From JAUSFM01 sp964343705 (GTDB taxonomy: Archaea; Nanobdellota; Nanobdellia; Woesearchaeales; UBA12501), in contig CAYFJX010000001.1 in assembly GCA_964343705.1 (NCBI GenBank), positions 124,001 through 188,000 of the forward strand: a stretch of 64,000 bases of DNA. Reading direction: 5' to 3'. Below the pieces are notes generated by a model that was not told the DNA's origin, made no database searches, and saw only the letters and a program-made list of their open reading frames with translations. Below are positions 29,300 through 37,434 of the stretch, piece after piece (positions within the stretch are counted from its first letter, which is position 1; each line of letters starts with the position of its first letter). Made by a program: the position numbers and the translations under genes.

Positions 29300-31570
29300 A
29301 TGACGTATGATTTAGTAATTGCAGAGAAACCATCAGCAGCAAAGAAGATTGCTGACGCGCTTTCTGATAGTAAACCAGTAAAAAAAAGCGAGAAGGCAGT
29401 GCCTTATTATCTTCTTTCACATAACAAAAAGGATATTGTGGTTGTTCCTGCAGTTGGTCACTTGTACACTGTTGCTGAAAAGCTTGAAAAAGGTCAAAAA
29501 AAGAAGTGGACCTACCCCATATTCAATACTGAATGGGTGCAAACATCACAAATTGACAAAGGTGCAGCGTACAGTTCTAAGTATGTAAGTTGCATAAAGA
29601 AACTTGCCAAGGATGCTAAAAGTTTTACTGTTGCATGCGATTATGATATAGAAGGAGAAACAATTGGGTTTAATATTGTGCGTTTTGCATGTAAGCAAAA
29701 AGATGCCAATCGAATGAAGTTCTCTACACTTACCAAAGATGAACTGCGTAAGAGTTATGATGAAGCAGCTTCAACCCTTAACTGGGGTCAGGCAAACGCT
29801 GGCAGTACCCGACACGTGCTTGATTATTATTATGGTATTAACTTGTCACGGGCATTGAGTCTTTCTATCAAAGCAGTTGGTTCATTTAAGATCTTGTCAA
29901 GTGGGCGAGTACAAGGTCCTGCGCTTAAGATTGTTGTTGACCGAGAACTTGAGATTCAGGCTTTCAAACCAGTTCCGTACTGGCAACTTGAACTAAAAGG
30001 TACGCCCCAAGCACCGCGTCAACCAAAAGATAAAGACACCCAAATCACAGCATTACACAAGGAAGAAAAGTTTTGGGATCAAAAAAAGGCAACAGATACC
30101 CATAAAAAAGTCAAAGGTGAAAAAACAGGGACTGTTGAAGAACTACAAAAAAGGCAATTCCAACAAAAGCCACCTGCACCATTTGACCTAACAAGCTTAC
30201 AATTGGAATCATACAGAAGTATGAAAATTTCACCTAAGGAAACATTGGCGCTTGCACAGCAATTATACCTTAAAGGAGTTATTTCGTATCCTAGAACATC
30301 ATCACAGCAACTTCCTCCTGAGATTGGCTTTGAAAAAATATTGAAGCAGCTACAAAACCAAGATACCTATGCAGAACTTGCAAAAAAACTCTTGGCAAAA
30401 GGAGCAAAGAACCTAAAACCAAATAATGGAAAGAAAAAAGATGCTGCGCACCCTGCAATATACCCAACTGGATTGCAAGGGGAAATTCTTGAGCGTGAGG
30501 CAAAAGTGTATGATATTATTGTTAGACGATTTATGGCAACATTTGCTGATCCTGCTACGCGAGAAACTGCAACCATGACTATTGGTGTTGCGCAAGAACC
30601 ATTTATTGCAAAGGGAACACGAACAGTAGAAAAAGGATGGCATGTTTTCTATGGACACCATGTAAAACTTGAGGAGGAAGAACTGCCTCAAGTTGAAAAA
30701 GGAGACATTATTAGTGTAAAAAAGATTGACTTGTTAAGCAAGGAAACACAGCCACCAAAGCGATACACACCTGCATCCATTATCAAAGAACTTGAAGCCA
30801 GGGGACTTGGAACAAAAGCTACACGCGCAGCTATTGTCGACGCTATTCTTAAGCGAGGGTATGTAATTAATAACCAAGGAAAATCATTCCAAGCAACAGA
30901 CCTTGGCATCAAAGTATGTGAAACACTTAGCAAATATTGTCCTGAAATTCTTGACGAAGCTCTTACACGACATTTTGAAGAAGAAATGGATGAGATCAGG
31001 GAAAAGAAAAAGAAAGGAGAGGACGTGCTTAAAGAAGCAGAGGGCGTATTGCGAAAATTACTTGACCACTTTAAAGAAAATGAGAAGAAAATTGGCCAAA
31101 ATCTTCTTGATGCTCACGTGGAAACACGAGACAAACAAAATTACCTTGGCCAGTGTATAAAATGTGACAAAGGAAAGCTCGGTGTGCGAACAGGAAAGTT
31201 TGGGAGGTTTGCAGCGTGTGATGGCTATCCTGATTGTAAAACCACCTACTCACTACCCAACAAAGGAATTATTAAAGCTTCAGAAGAAAAATGTGAAGCC
31301 TGCAAGTTTATCCTTATACAAATTCGTATGCCAAGAAAAAGTCCACAAAAAATTTGTTTAAGTCCTGACTGTCCTTCAAAGAAGATTAGCAAGGCTGATG
31401 AAAAACTAGAAAAACCATGTGAAAAATGTGCAGCTGCTGGTAGGCAAGGTAAACTTATTGTCCGTAAGAGTGTGTATGGATCATTCCTTGGATGCACCAG
31501 CTATCCAAAGTGCAGAAATAATGAGCCTTTACCTGGAAATGAAAAAAAAGAAGCCCCTAAAGAAGCGTAG
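29300..31570 (+). CDS. topA: DNA topoisomerase I (type IA)
   Basis: A 756-residue enzyme that relaxes negative supercoils by single-strand passage. The Toprim domain opens with YDLVIAEKPSAAKKIA and contains the acidic DYDIEGE triad near residue 113. The active site is GVISYPRTSS, with the catalytic Tyr at about residue 329. The C-terminus has three zinc-binding units: CIKCDKGKL with CDGYPDC, CEACKF with CLSPDC, and CEKCAAAG with CTSYPKC. ATG 29300 is chosen over the upstream TTG at 29288 because the family begins directly at this motif and the TATA box is close. The length and order match archaeal topoisomerase I. Confidence 0.95.
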   Translation: MTYDLVIAEKPSAAKKIADALSDSKPVKKSEKAVPYYLLSHNKKDIVVVPAVGHLYTVAEKLEKGQKKKWTYPIFNTEWVQTSQIDKGAAYSSKYVSCIKKLAKDAKSFTVACDYDIEGETIGFNIVRFACKQKDANRMKFSTLTKDELRKSYDEAASTLNWGQANAGSTRHVLDYYYGINLSRALSLSIKAVGSFKILSSGRVQGPALKIVVDRELEIQAFKPVPYWQLELKGTPQAPRQPKDKDTQITALHKEEKFWDQKKATDTHKKVKGEKTGTVEELQKRQFQQKPPAPFDLTSLQLESYRSMKISPKETLALAQQLYLKGVISYPRTSSQQLPPEIGFEKILKQLQNQDTYAELAKKLLAKGAKNLKPNNGKKKDAAHPAIYPTGLQGEILEREAKVYDIIVRRFMATFADPATRETATMTIGVAQEPFIAKGTRTVEKGWHVFYGHHVKLEEEELPQVEKGDIISVKKIDLLSKETQPPKRYTPASIIKELEARGLGTKATRAAIVDAILKRGYVINNQGKSFQATDLGIKVCETLSKYCPEILDEALTRHFEEEMDEIREKKKKGEDVLKEAEGVLRKLLDHFKENEKKIGQNLLDAHVETRDKQNYLGQCIKCDKGKLGVRTGKFGRFAACDGYPDCKTTYSLPNKGIIKASEEKCEACKFILIQIRMPRKSPQKICLSPDCPSKKISKADEKLEKPCEKCAAAGRQGKLIVRKSVYGSFLGCTSYPKCRNNEPLPGNEKKEAPKEA

Positions 31571-31618
31571 TAGCCTGTACTACAGGATTTTATAACCCTT
31601 AACGTATTCTCTTCTGCT

Positions 31619-32215
31619 ATGAATCTAAGAAAATCAAAGATGACCCTAGCTTTGCTTGTATCACTTCTCTCAGCCTGTGCAACAACGAAGCCACCAAAGC
31701 CATCAGTACCAGAACCAACAAAAGTGTATGAGACTAGGGTATGTAAAAAACGTGATAGATCATTACAGTGCTATAATACTGCACCAGGAGTGGAAGTGTA
31801 TCCAGTGAGTGCTAGTGACAAGCTTCTTCTTTCATTTAAACGCCATAGCAAAAAGTTTCAAGCAATTGATATAACCTGCGCATACAGAGGGGAACCAGTA
31901 CGTGCTGTTGCAGATGGACATGTACAATATGTGGGTAAGAGTTACATGATTCGATTACAGCATGAGACATCAGCAGGTACGCGTAGAAGTGTGTATACCC
32001 ATATTCGTAAAAACCCTGATCTTCGGCGTGGGATGGAAATTAGTGCTGGAGATATTGTAGGGCAGTGTGATGTGAGGGGAATCAAAAGAAAGAGGCAGAA
32101 GCTCTTCCCCAACGGAGTGCTCCATTTTGAGTGGCAGAAACCCAATGGAAGGGGTTATAAGCGTATTGACTCCCTCAATGGAAGGCGGGAGTATAGGGAT
32201 ATTCCACGGTCTTGA
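31619..32215 (+). CDS. Lipoprotein with a degenerate M23 (LytM-type) domain
   Basis: A 198-residue protein with a lipoprotein signal: a basic N-terminus, a hydrophobic stretch and an LLSAC lipobox at about residue 20. The rest follows the M23 metallopeptidase fold: IDITCAYRGEPVRAVADGHVQYVG, split here at about residues 80-103, then VYTHIR, then GDIVGQCD and LHFEW. M23 enzymes hydrolyse peptidoglycan peptides. Two zinc ligands look altered: the first His of H-x-G-x-D is Phe (FQAID), and the final HxH is HFE. It may therefore be an inactive or repurposed domain. An M23-like lipoprotein is unexpected in a cell presumed to lack murein, which suggests transfer from bacteria. Confidence 0.7.
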   Translation: MNLRKSKMTLALLVSLLSACATTKPPKPSVPEPTKVYETRVCKKRDRSLQCYNTAPGVEVYPVSASDKLLLSFKRHSKKFQAIDITCAYRGEPVRAVADGHVQYVGKSYMIRLQHETSAGTRRSVYTHIRKNPDLRRGMEISAGDIVGQCDVRGIKRKRQKLFPNGVLHFEWQKPNGRGYKRIDSLNGRREYRDIPRS

Positions 32216-32233
32216 GCTTGTTCTTTCAGTAAA

Positions 32234-32243
32234 CTATATAAAT
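32234..32243 (+). promoter_or_regulatory. tRNA-Asn promoter
   Basis: CTATATAAAT is an archaeal TATA box. It ends about 27 bases before G1 of the tRNA, the expected distance for a transcript that starts at or near the mature 5' end. Confidence 0.6.
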
Positions 32244-32269
32244 AAAATCAGAAATTCGGAGTCTATTAA

Positions 32270-32371
32270 GCCCCTGTAGCTTAGACGTATCGAGTAAACA
32301 TCGTGCGGAGCAATAGGTAGAGCATGCGGCTGTTAACCGCAAGGTCACCAGTTCGAGTCTGGTCGGGGGCG
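32270..32371 (+). tRNA. tRNA-Asn (GTT) with a D-loop intron
   Basis: The acceptor stem pairs GCCCCTG with CGGGGGC; the anticodon arm is TGCGG-CTGTTAA-CCGCA with anticodon GTT at 32332-32334; the T arm is ACCAG-TTCGAGT-CTGGT; the discriminator is G and CCA is not encoded. The gene is 102 bases long. Removing 29 bases from the D loop gives a regular 73-base tRNA with D stem GCTT/GAGC and loop AATAGGTA, which carries the conserved GG. Confidence 0.93.
32284..32312 (+). other. Non-canonical intron in the tRNA-Asn D loop
   Basis: A 29-base insertion follows position 14 of the tRNA. The exact boundary is ambiguous by one base because an A lies on both sides. The insertion contains GGAGC, which can compete with the exon GAGC for pairing with GCTT. 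I could not draw a convincing bulge-helix-bulge by hand. Confidence 0.7.
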
Positions 32372-32411
32372 TATTTTTCTTTATTTTGATATTTAGTTAA
32401 AGTTATTATTT

Positions 32412-32521
32412 GACTTTTTGTAGGTGAGCTAGATTCAACAAAGTCTTCAAAATCAAAGAGAATTTTAACTGCACAGATTTAATATTTTTAATCCGCCCTT
32501 AAGGGCGGTTAAAACTGTGCA
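32412..32521 (+). ncRNA. Structured repeat copy A (possible small RNA)
   Basis: This element is shared with 62724-62847 on the minus strand. It has a ~55-base arm related to the other copy, then AACTGCACAGATT, then a hairpin CCGCCC-TTAA-GGGCGG (32493-32508), then GTTA and ACTGTGCA. TGCACAG at 32470-32476 pairs with CTGTGCA at 32515-32521 to close an outer stem. The inner stem differs in sequence between the copies but pairs fully in both. The element lies 40 bases after tRNA-Asn on the same strand. Function unknown; it could be an RNA gene or a MITE-like repeat. Confidence 0.6.
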
Positions 32522-32597
32522 ATGTCAGATATGATTTTGAAACAGCCCAGGCTCAAACTAATTTTCCCCCACACCCTAAACTGAGTTCTCATTTCTT

Positions 32598-33341
32598 TTA
32601 CCTTCCCAATTCTTCCCCTGTCGCTATCTTCCATAAGAGCTTGAAATAGCGTTTGTATGACTCTGCCATTCGTGGTTCTTTGATCATGACACCAAATGGT
32701 TCTGGACCCCAGATAAAGAATGAGACTTTATCTGCATACACATTGGTTGTTGCTGGGCTGTCATACTCTTTAGGCAAGAAAGAAGCTTTTGTGTGGGGTC
32801 TTGTGTTCAGGTAGGCAATGCGTTCACGAGCATTTTCATTGTATAGATGAAACTGCTGCATCCCTTTTTGAATTCTACGCTCATGGTAAATGTTCAAAAA
32901 CGTTTTCATACGGTCTGCAACATTATGGGGAATGCCAAAACTGTACACTGTTGCTTCTTCTGCAAGTTGATCATCAGTCATTGCCTTAATTCCTTGCATG
33001 CCTTCAAACAGTTCTGCTTTTGTTTTTTGTGCTGCCAGTGCATTGTGTGCTTTGAGGTTTGCTATGAGTTTCTTAAGTTCTGATTCTTTGTCCTGTAACA
33101 TACAAAGAAGGTTGTCAGGATCACTTGCTTGGAAAAGTTTCTTACCCTCTATAAAGATGTAGGTGACTAATCCTTTTGCAACGAGCTTATCTAAAGCATC
33201 ATAGACATTGGGTCGGTGAATATCTAGCTTTTCTGCTATGCTGCCCGGACTTGAAGGGCCAATGGCGTGAAGACGAATGTAGACTTTAATCTCGTTTTTG
33301 CCAAGGCCAAAATGTTCAAGAATAGTGTAATCTGGCTGCAT
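32598..33341 (-). CDS. TrmB-family transcription regulator
   Basis: A 247-residue protein. The N-terminal winged helix is of TrmB type: ILEHFGLGKNEIKVYIRL, then GSIAEKLDIHRPNVYDALDKLVAKGLV, again broken here by position (about residues 25-60). A helical linker and a ligand-binding-like C-terminal domain follow, with the pattern ATVYSFGIPHN and FFIWGPEPFGVMI. TrmB proteins sense sugars or related metabolites and control transport and central metabolism in archaea; this one's ligand is unknown. The start at 33341 lies 4 bases from the stop of the upstream 322-residue gene, suggesting co-transcription. Confidence 0.82.
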   Translation of the reverse strand: MQPDYTILEHFGLGKNEIKVYIRLHAIGPSSPGSIAEKLDIHRPNVYDALDKLVAKGLVTYIFIEGKKLFQASDPDNLLCMLQDKESELKKLIANLKAHNALAAQKTKAELFEGMQGIKAMTDDQLAEEATVYSFGIPHNVADRMKTFLNIYHERRIQKGMQQFHLYNENARERIAYLNTRPHTKASFLPKEYDSPATTNVYADKVSFFIWGPEPFGVMIKEPRMAESYKRYFKLLWKIATGEELGR

Positions 33342-33345
33342 GCTA

Positions 33346-34314
33346 TCAGCCAGTAATCATAACTTTATGTTCAAGCTCGGTAAGTTTCTTATCCCCAGCA
33401 TATCCTGGTTCAGAACCTTCATCATAGAGCTGCAGAAGAATTGTTTTCTCTTTTTTAGTATCTTGGAATTGGAATCGTGAAATATCAATGGTTCCTTTGA
33501 GTCTTTTGTTCTTTTCAAGTGGTTCATACTTTTGGAGGATTGGAATCTTTTTGAAGTCAGCTCGAGTCTTGTCATCATAAGCATACACTTTGACTTTTGG
33601 GGTGAAGGCTCTAAACCTGTTTTCAACAACAAAGCTTACCTCTGTGATTTTTCCACCCCACTCTTTTAATTGTGTTTTAGTACCCTCTACAGAGATGGTA
33701 ATCTTATCAGATGAATCGTCGTCATCTTCTGTTGAAGATTCAGTTGGTTTAGCAACCACTGTTTCGAGTTCATCGTCAGTTTCCTCTTCTTTTTTTGGTT
33801 CAGCTTCAGGCTCTTTTTCTTCCTCTTTTTTCTCCTCTACTTCTTTTTTTTCTTCTGCCTCTTTCTTCTCTTCTTCCCCTGCTTCTTCTTTAGCTGGTTC
33901 TGCCTCAGCTTGCTCTTCTTTTTCTTCTGCAATTTCCATGCCTTGTTCAACAGCATCGCTTACTACAAGCCCTGCTGCATTGCCGCTGTTCCATGGAAAA
34001 TAAGCATAGAATGGATTGTAAAAAAATGATACTGCGAGAAACAAAAACAAGAAAACAACCAGTGTTTTTCTTATGCGCTTTGGGTAAAAGCTAAAGGTAA
34101 ACTGTTTTTTTTGATCCATGCCAAAATTGGGTCGTGGATTATGTTGCTCACTTTTTCTTTCTTTGCCTTTGAGGCCAAGTCCCACATGTGATTCAGGTGG
34201 TCGGTTTTCAGGGCGTGGTGCATGTTGCTTTACTTCACTATCAGAAAAAAGAGCTGCTTCAGTTTGTCGAATATCATCTGCTCCATCACCATACAAATCA
34301 TCAATTTTACGCAT
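33346..34314 (-). CDS. Single-pass membrane protein with Glu/Lys-rich linker
   Basis: A 322-residue protein. About 80 hydrophilic residues precede one membrane helix (about residues 84-100, IRKTLVVFLFLFLAVSFF). A very acidic Glu/Lys-rich linker follows (about 125-195). The C-terminal ~120 residues form a beta-rich domain, with ITISVEGTKTQLKEW and VSFVVENRFRAF, of the kind found in extracellular CARDB-like folds. The predicted topology is a cytoplasmic N-terminus and an outside C-terminus. The function is unknown; the linker could span an envelope layer. A TATA-like TATATAAATG lies just upstream of the start. Confidence 0.6.
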   Translation of the reverse strand: MRKIDDLYGDGADDIRQTEAALFSDSEVKQHAPRPENRPPESHVGLGLKGKERKSEQHNPRPNFGMDQKKQFTFSFYPKRIRKTLVVFLFLFLAVSFFYNPFYAYFPWNSGNAAGLVVSDAVEQGMEIAEEKEEQAEAEPAKEEAGEEEKKEAEEKKEVEEKKEEEKEPEAEPKKEEETDDELETVVAKPTESSTEDDDDSSDKITISVEGTKTQLKEWGGKITEVSFVVENRFRAFTPKVKVYAYDDKTRADFKKIPILQKYEPLEKNKRLKGTIDISRFQFQDTKKEKTILLQLYDEGSEPGYAGDKKLTELEHKVMITG

Positions 34315-34366
34315 GAAAACGCAATGGCATATCTGATATATAAATGTTGTTGTGGTTCAGAAGCAG

Positions 34367-35047
34367 CTACAATTCAATAATCTTACCGTTTTTACCCACA
34401 TTAATAACTTTGGTCTTGCCAATTTTTTCTTCAATCCCTTCTGCTTCATGAACATGACTGCAGAGGAGGATGTCAGGTTTAAGTTCTTCAATTGCTTTTC
34501 GTACACCTTTGCTGCCTTCAAAGAATTTGCTAAATCTCTCCATCTTACTTCCAGCAGGATGAATGTGAGTCATCATAATCTTCTTCTTAAGGTATTTTAC
34601 TTTGTCAAAGCTTTTCTTAAGTAACGAATGAGCTTCGTCTTCAGTTACTTCTTGGAATGGTCCAACATTGGTTGTACCACCACAACCAAAAATACCCACA
34701 TCCTTATATCGTACAGAATAACCATGCATGTTTTTTATGCCATATAGTTCGCAAAGAAAGTCTGTTGTGGCAAGGCTTTCATGATTTCCTGGGATAAGCA
34801 GAACTTGTTTGTTCTTTTTTACAAATGGACCAATGATATTCTCAGTGCTTTGTTCTGCGTAGGTAATATCACCACATAGAACAACAAGGTCAACGTTTTC
34901 CTTTTCTGCTTGTGCTGCAAGTTTCTTAACAAGGTTGGTGTCACCATGGATGTCACCTGCAGCAAGAATTTTAAGCTTTTGATGCTTTTCTGATTTTGCC
35001 TTTTCTTGTTTTTCTTTTTTTGATGTTTCCGCTTTCTTAGGCGTCAT
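34367..35047 (-). CDS. Calcineurin-like metallophosphoesterase
   Basis: A 226-residue enzyme with a Lys-rich first 25 residues. All metal-binding motifs of the family are present: GDIHGD (about residue 32), VLCGDITY (about 56), IPGNHES (about 86), MMTHIHP (about 159) and CSHVHE (about 196). These bind two metal ions for phosphoester hydrolysis. The closest type is the YfcE/Icc-like archaeal phosphoesterase group, with substrates that cannot be predicted. The next gene, of YrdC type, ends 14 bases upstream of this start, so the two probably share a transcript. Confidence 0.88.
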   Translation of the reverse strand: MTPKKAETSKKEKQEKAKSEKHQKLKILAAGDIHGDTNLVKKLAAQAEKENVDLVVLCGDITYAEQSTENIIGPFVKKNKQVLLIPGNHESLATTDFLCELYGIKNMHGYSVRYKDVGIFGCGGTTNVGPFQEVTEDEAHSLLKKSFDKVKYLKKKIMMTHIHPAGSKMERFSKFFEGSKGVRKAIEELKPDILLCSHVHEAEGIEEKIGKTKVINVGKNGKIIEL

Positions 35048-35061
35048 GTAGAAAAAGAATC

Positions 35062-35634
35062 TTATCTCCTTTTTATATCTATGCTTTCTTTATTAAGAAA
35101 AACTATCTGGGATGGCCGAGCTTTTTTAGGGCCTTCGTCAATAATAAAATCAACCCCTGCTTTAATGTCAGGGTCTATGTCTCCAATCTTTGTCATAAAG
35201 CTGTCGCCTGCTTTGTTCACACTTGTGGTGATTATGGGAACACCTATTTCTTGGACAATTCCTACAATCCAGTGATCAGGTATTCGCACACCAAGATCTG
35301 GATTCGCCAGTGTTACTGAGCGAGCTAGGATTGATTCTTTTTGGGGGAGAATAAGTGTGTAGGGACCAGGTAGTTTTGCAAGCCATTCTTGAGCAGTAGG
35401 AAGTATTTCAAGGTGTTTGTGAATCCAATCCTGAGATGGTGGAATAATACTAAATGGTGCAACTGACCGATTTTTGAGTTCACGTATTCGCTCAACTGCC
35501 CCTTCTTTACACGCGTTGCAACCAATGCCATAAATCGTGTCAGTAGGGTAAACAAATACTGCCCCGTCTCGTATTGCTTGCAAGTATTCTTGTTTGTTTA
35601 GAATGAATTCATCCTTAGTAATGACCTTGCTCAT
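35062..35634 (-). CDS. tsaC: YrdC-domain threonylcarbamoyl-AMP synthase
   Basis: A 190-residue protein made of one Sua5/YciO/YrdC domain. It has the N-terminal VFVYPTDTIYGIGCNA substrate-binding motif (about residue 27), the basic IRELKNRSVAPFSI motif (KxR type), LPGPYTLIL, LGVRIPDHW, and ITTSVNKAGDS. The enzyme makes threonylcarbamoyl-AMP from threonine, bicarbonate and ATP, the first step of the universal t6A tRNA modification. The C-terminal Sua5 domain is absent, as in short TsaC forms. The partners Kae1 and Bud32 are not in this window. Confidence 0.9.
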   Translation of the reverse strand: MSKVITKDEFILNKQEYLQAIRDGAVFVYPTDTIYGIGCNACKEGAVERIRELKNRSVAPFSIIPPSQDWIHKHLEILPTAQEWLAKLPGPYTLILPQKESILARSVTLANPDLGVRIPDHWIVGIVQEIGVPIITTSVNKAGDSFMTKIGDIDPDIKAGVDFIIDEGPKKARPSQIVFLNKESIDIKRR

Positions 35635-35690
35635 TGGGGAAAGAAAATAGAAAAGGTATATAAACCTTTAGTGTGAGGGCCACTTCAGAA

Positions 35691-36503
35691 TTATCGATCC
35701 GCCCAGTACTGACAGTAACAAGAATAACTTGGAAGTTCCCCTATAATAGGGTTGCTACTGTGATCAAGATAACAATTCTCCCTAAAGAAATTAGTTTTGC
35801 GTAAACTAACAACTAAAGCCTGAGCATTACTCACTGCCTCATATCCCAAAGCAAATATAAAGAAAAAGTTAGGCTTCAGTCTTATTACTTTTTGTATTTT
35901 TGTTTTTATAGAATCCTGAGGTTCTTCTTTTGAGACATAAATAGTTATTTTATCCCAATCCTCAAGGGTTTTTTCGAAAGTCCTAACAAGATCTAGGAGA
36001 TTGTAACCTTTGTTGACTTTTAAATCATAAAGCCAATCAATTATTAAGTGAATTACTCGTGTGCTCCCCATATAAAGAATTCTCACACCCCTCTCACCAT
36101 ACTTGTATCTCACATTCTTTATGATTGCTTTGATTTCTGCTTGAGCATTTTCTTCAGTCAATTCAAGCAAGCGAAGTCCAATCTTTACTAAGGGTAAGCT
36201 CCAATGTTTATCAACACAGTCGACAAATTGCTTGATTTTAGGGGAGTTTATATGTTCTTTAAAACTTTCAATCAACTCTTTAGTGGTTTTATCATCTGTA
36301 GAAAGGGGTTCTTTTTGAGAAATTAGAATATCTTCTTTTCTCTCAAGATATTTTTTGATCTCAGGTTCAACTGTTTCTTTTATTTTTACGTCCTTAGTCC
36401 AATCCCCAAACGTGTCTCGAAGAAGTTTGACTAACTCCTTTAAATTCTTCGCAGTTTTTATAATAGTAACTAATTGGCTAGGAATGCTTGCCATGTCAAT
36501 CAT
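35691..36503 (-). CDS. Hypothetical 270-residue protein
   Basis: A mostly helical, charged protein with no membrane segment or signal. The frame opens further upstream inside the preceding gene; ATG 36503, directly after that gene's stop at 36505, is the natural start. A segment GVRILYMGSTRVIHLIIDWLYD near residue 165 and an FFFIFALGYEAVSNAQ segment near residue 220 suggest an alpha/beta C-terminal half. I do not recognise the family. The tight spacing to the 87-residue gene suggests a two-gene unit, whose composition could fit an accessory or defence pair, but there is no motif to support that. Confidence 0.5.
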   Translation of the reverse strand: MIDMASIPSQLVTIIKTAKNLKELVKLLRDTFGDWTKDVKIKETVEPEIKKYLERKEDILISQKEPLSTDDKTTKELIESFKEHINSPKIKQFVDCVDKHWSLPLVKIGLRLLELTEENAQAEIKAIIKNVRYKYGERGVRILYMGSTRVIHLIIDWLYDLKVNKGYNLLDLVRTFEKTLEDWDKITIYVSKEEPQDSIKTKIQKVIRLKPNFFFIFALGYEAVSNAQALVVSLRKTNFFRENCYLDHSSNPIIGELPSYSCYCQYWADR

Positions 36504-36504
36504 C

Positions 36505-36768
36505 TTAAACAATCTCATAATGCTGGGCAAAGTAATCAGCAAATGACAGAATGTCATCCTTTATAACTAAGGTAGAACCAGGAACAATTGCTGCATTCTT
36601 GAAATCAAGAGGTTGTTTGGTAATCGGACAAATATGTAACTTACCCATTTGTGTTGTCAATTTACCATTACCATTTATCCCATAACCAAGTGTCTCGAGT
36701 ATTACTTTCTTCTCATCAGAAGTAAGAACCACTGTTGATTTAACCTTCTTAACATCCAATAACGCCAT
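36505..36768 (-). CDS. Hypothetical 87-residue protein
   Basis: A small soluble protein with a possible metal or peptide-binding turn around HICPITKQPLDF (about residues 45-56) and a C-terminal helix. It is immediately followed by the 270-residue gene, with no spacer, so the pair is almost certainly co-expressed. A MITE-like insertion lies 70 bases upstream of its start. A TATA-like AATATTTAAATAA is present about 30 bases before the ATG. Family unknown. Confidence 0.5.
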   Translation of the reverse strand: MALLDVKKVKSTVVLTSDEKKVILETLGYGINGNGKLTTQMGKLHICPITKQPLDFKNAAIVPGSTLVIKDDILSFADYFAQHYEIV

Positions 36769-36845
36769 GCCTATACACCTTCCAGTTATTACATCGTTCA
36801 GTTATTTAAATATTGTTGTTTCACCCCTAGGAGTTATATAAAGAA

Positions 36846-37010
36846 GGGTGTGTCCCGAATCTTGCTTTTTGTGCAGGAGGGATAGCACTGCGAAGGTTAA
36901 CGCTCGCATCCGCTCGCTGATTCTACGTCGGCACCCCTGCATAAATCGGGGTGCCTCCGAACAGACTTCAAGGCAGTGCTATCCCTCAGAAAGACTCTCG
37001 GGACATACCC
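36846..37010. mobile_element. MITE-like element, 165 bp, with inverted ends
   Basis: The ends are 13-bp imperfect inverted repeats, GGGTGTGTCCCGA and TCGGGACATACCC (one mismatch). The element is flanked by a 9-bp direct repeat, TATAAAGAA, at 36837-36845 and 37011-37019, the expected target-site duplication. Inside it folds on itself: a 15-bp perfect stem pairs 36877-36891 with 36973-36987, and GGCACCCC pairs with GGGGTGCC near the centre. No ORF is present. It is more GC-rich than the surroundings. The transposase that moved it is not in this window. Confidence 0.8.
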
Positions 37011-37077
37011 TATAAAGAAGAAACCCTTAAAAGGTTCTCTCTAACCAACTATTTCAAAAAAATGCTTTGAATGTAAC

Positions 37078-37104
37078 AAAAACGTGCAAGTAGAGCACGT
37101 TTTT
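37078..37104 (-). terminator. Intrinsic terminator of the microprotein operon
   Basis: AAAAACGTGC pairs with GCACGTTTTT around a 7-base loop. On the minus strand the hairpin is followed by a T run and lies 12 bases after the last stop of the operon. The symmetric A/T flanks mean it could act on either strand. Confidence 0.6.
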
Positions 37105-37115
37105 GGGATGAAAAA

Positions 37116-37220
37116 TTAGTACACTAATTTTCCATAACCAAATTCATTAATAAAGCTCACTCGCTTTTCGTAATCTTTCCAGTCCATAAAGTCTCGTGTT
37201 CTAAATAGTTGTGCTAACAT
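37116..37220 (-). CDS. 34-residue microprotein, third gene of a small operon
   Basis: An ATG-TAA frame of 34 residues, beginning MLAQLFRTRD, basic and aromatic, with no membrane segment. Its ribosome site, GGGGTGATACT directly before ATG, repeats the GAGGTGATAC signal of the two genes before it. The start codon overlaps the end of the 67-residue gene, and a strong terminator follows. The repeated ribosome sites are the main evidence that it is translated. Function unknown. Confidence 0.5.
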   Translation of the reverse strand: MLAQLFRTRDFMDWKDYEKRVSFINEFGYGKLVY

Positions 37221-37417
37221 AGTATCACCCCGTTTTGAATGCTAAATGATAAAAGCGCATGCATGTAGCCGTGTTCTGTCTCAACTGCTTGTTTTTCTTC
37301 CAGGTGGGTTTTGAATGCCTCCACGAGATGCGCCTCAGTCTCGCGGATGACATCCGAGGTTCCAGAAGTGGATTGTATCAGGGGGGTTTTTCGGATCATA
37401 AATCGTGTTTTTGCCAT
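37214..37417 (-). CDS. 67-residue microprotein, second gene of a small operon
   Basis: A soluble protein beginning MAKTRFMIRKTP, with a helical acidic middle (about residues 24-48) and an aromatic-poor C-terminus. The ATG at 37417 is preceded by GAGGTGATACT, a strong ribosome site. The stop overlaps the start of the 34-residue gene. No known family. The compact layout of three such genes with the same ribosome site points to one transcript. Confidence 0.55.
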   Translation of the reverse strand: MAKTRFMIRKTPLIQSTSGTSDVIRETEAHLVEAFKTHLEEKQAVETEHGYMHALLSFSIQNGVILC

Positions 37418-37434
37418 AGTATCACCTCAGTTGT

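Noticed and set aside
36846..37010. SRP RNA or RNase P RNA
   Set aside because: The long stem looks like an RNA gene, but neither family's conserved core is present, while the inverted ends and 9-bp target duplication fit a mobile element.
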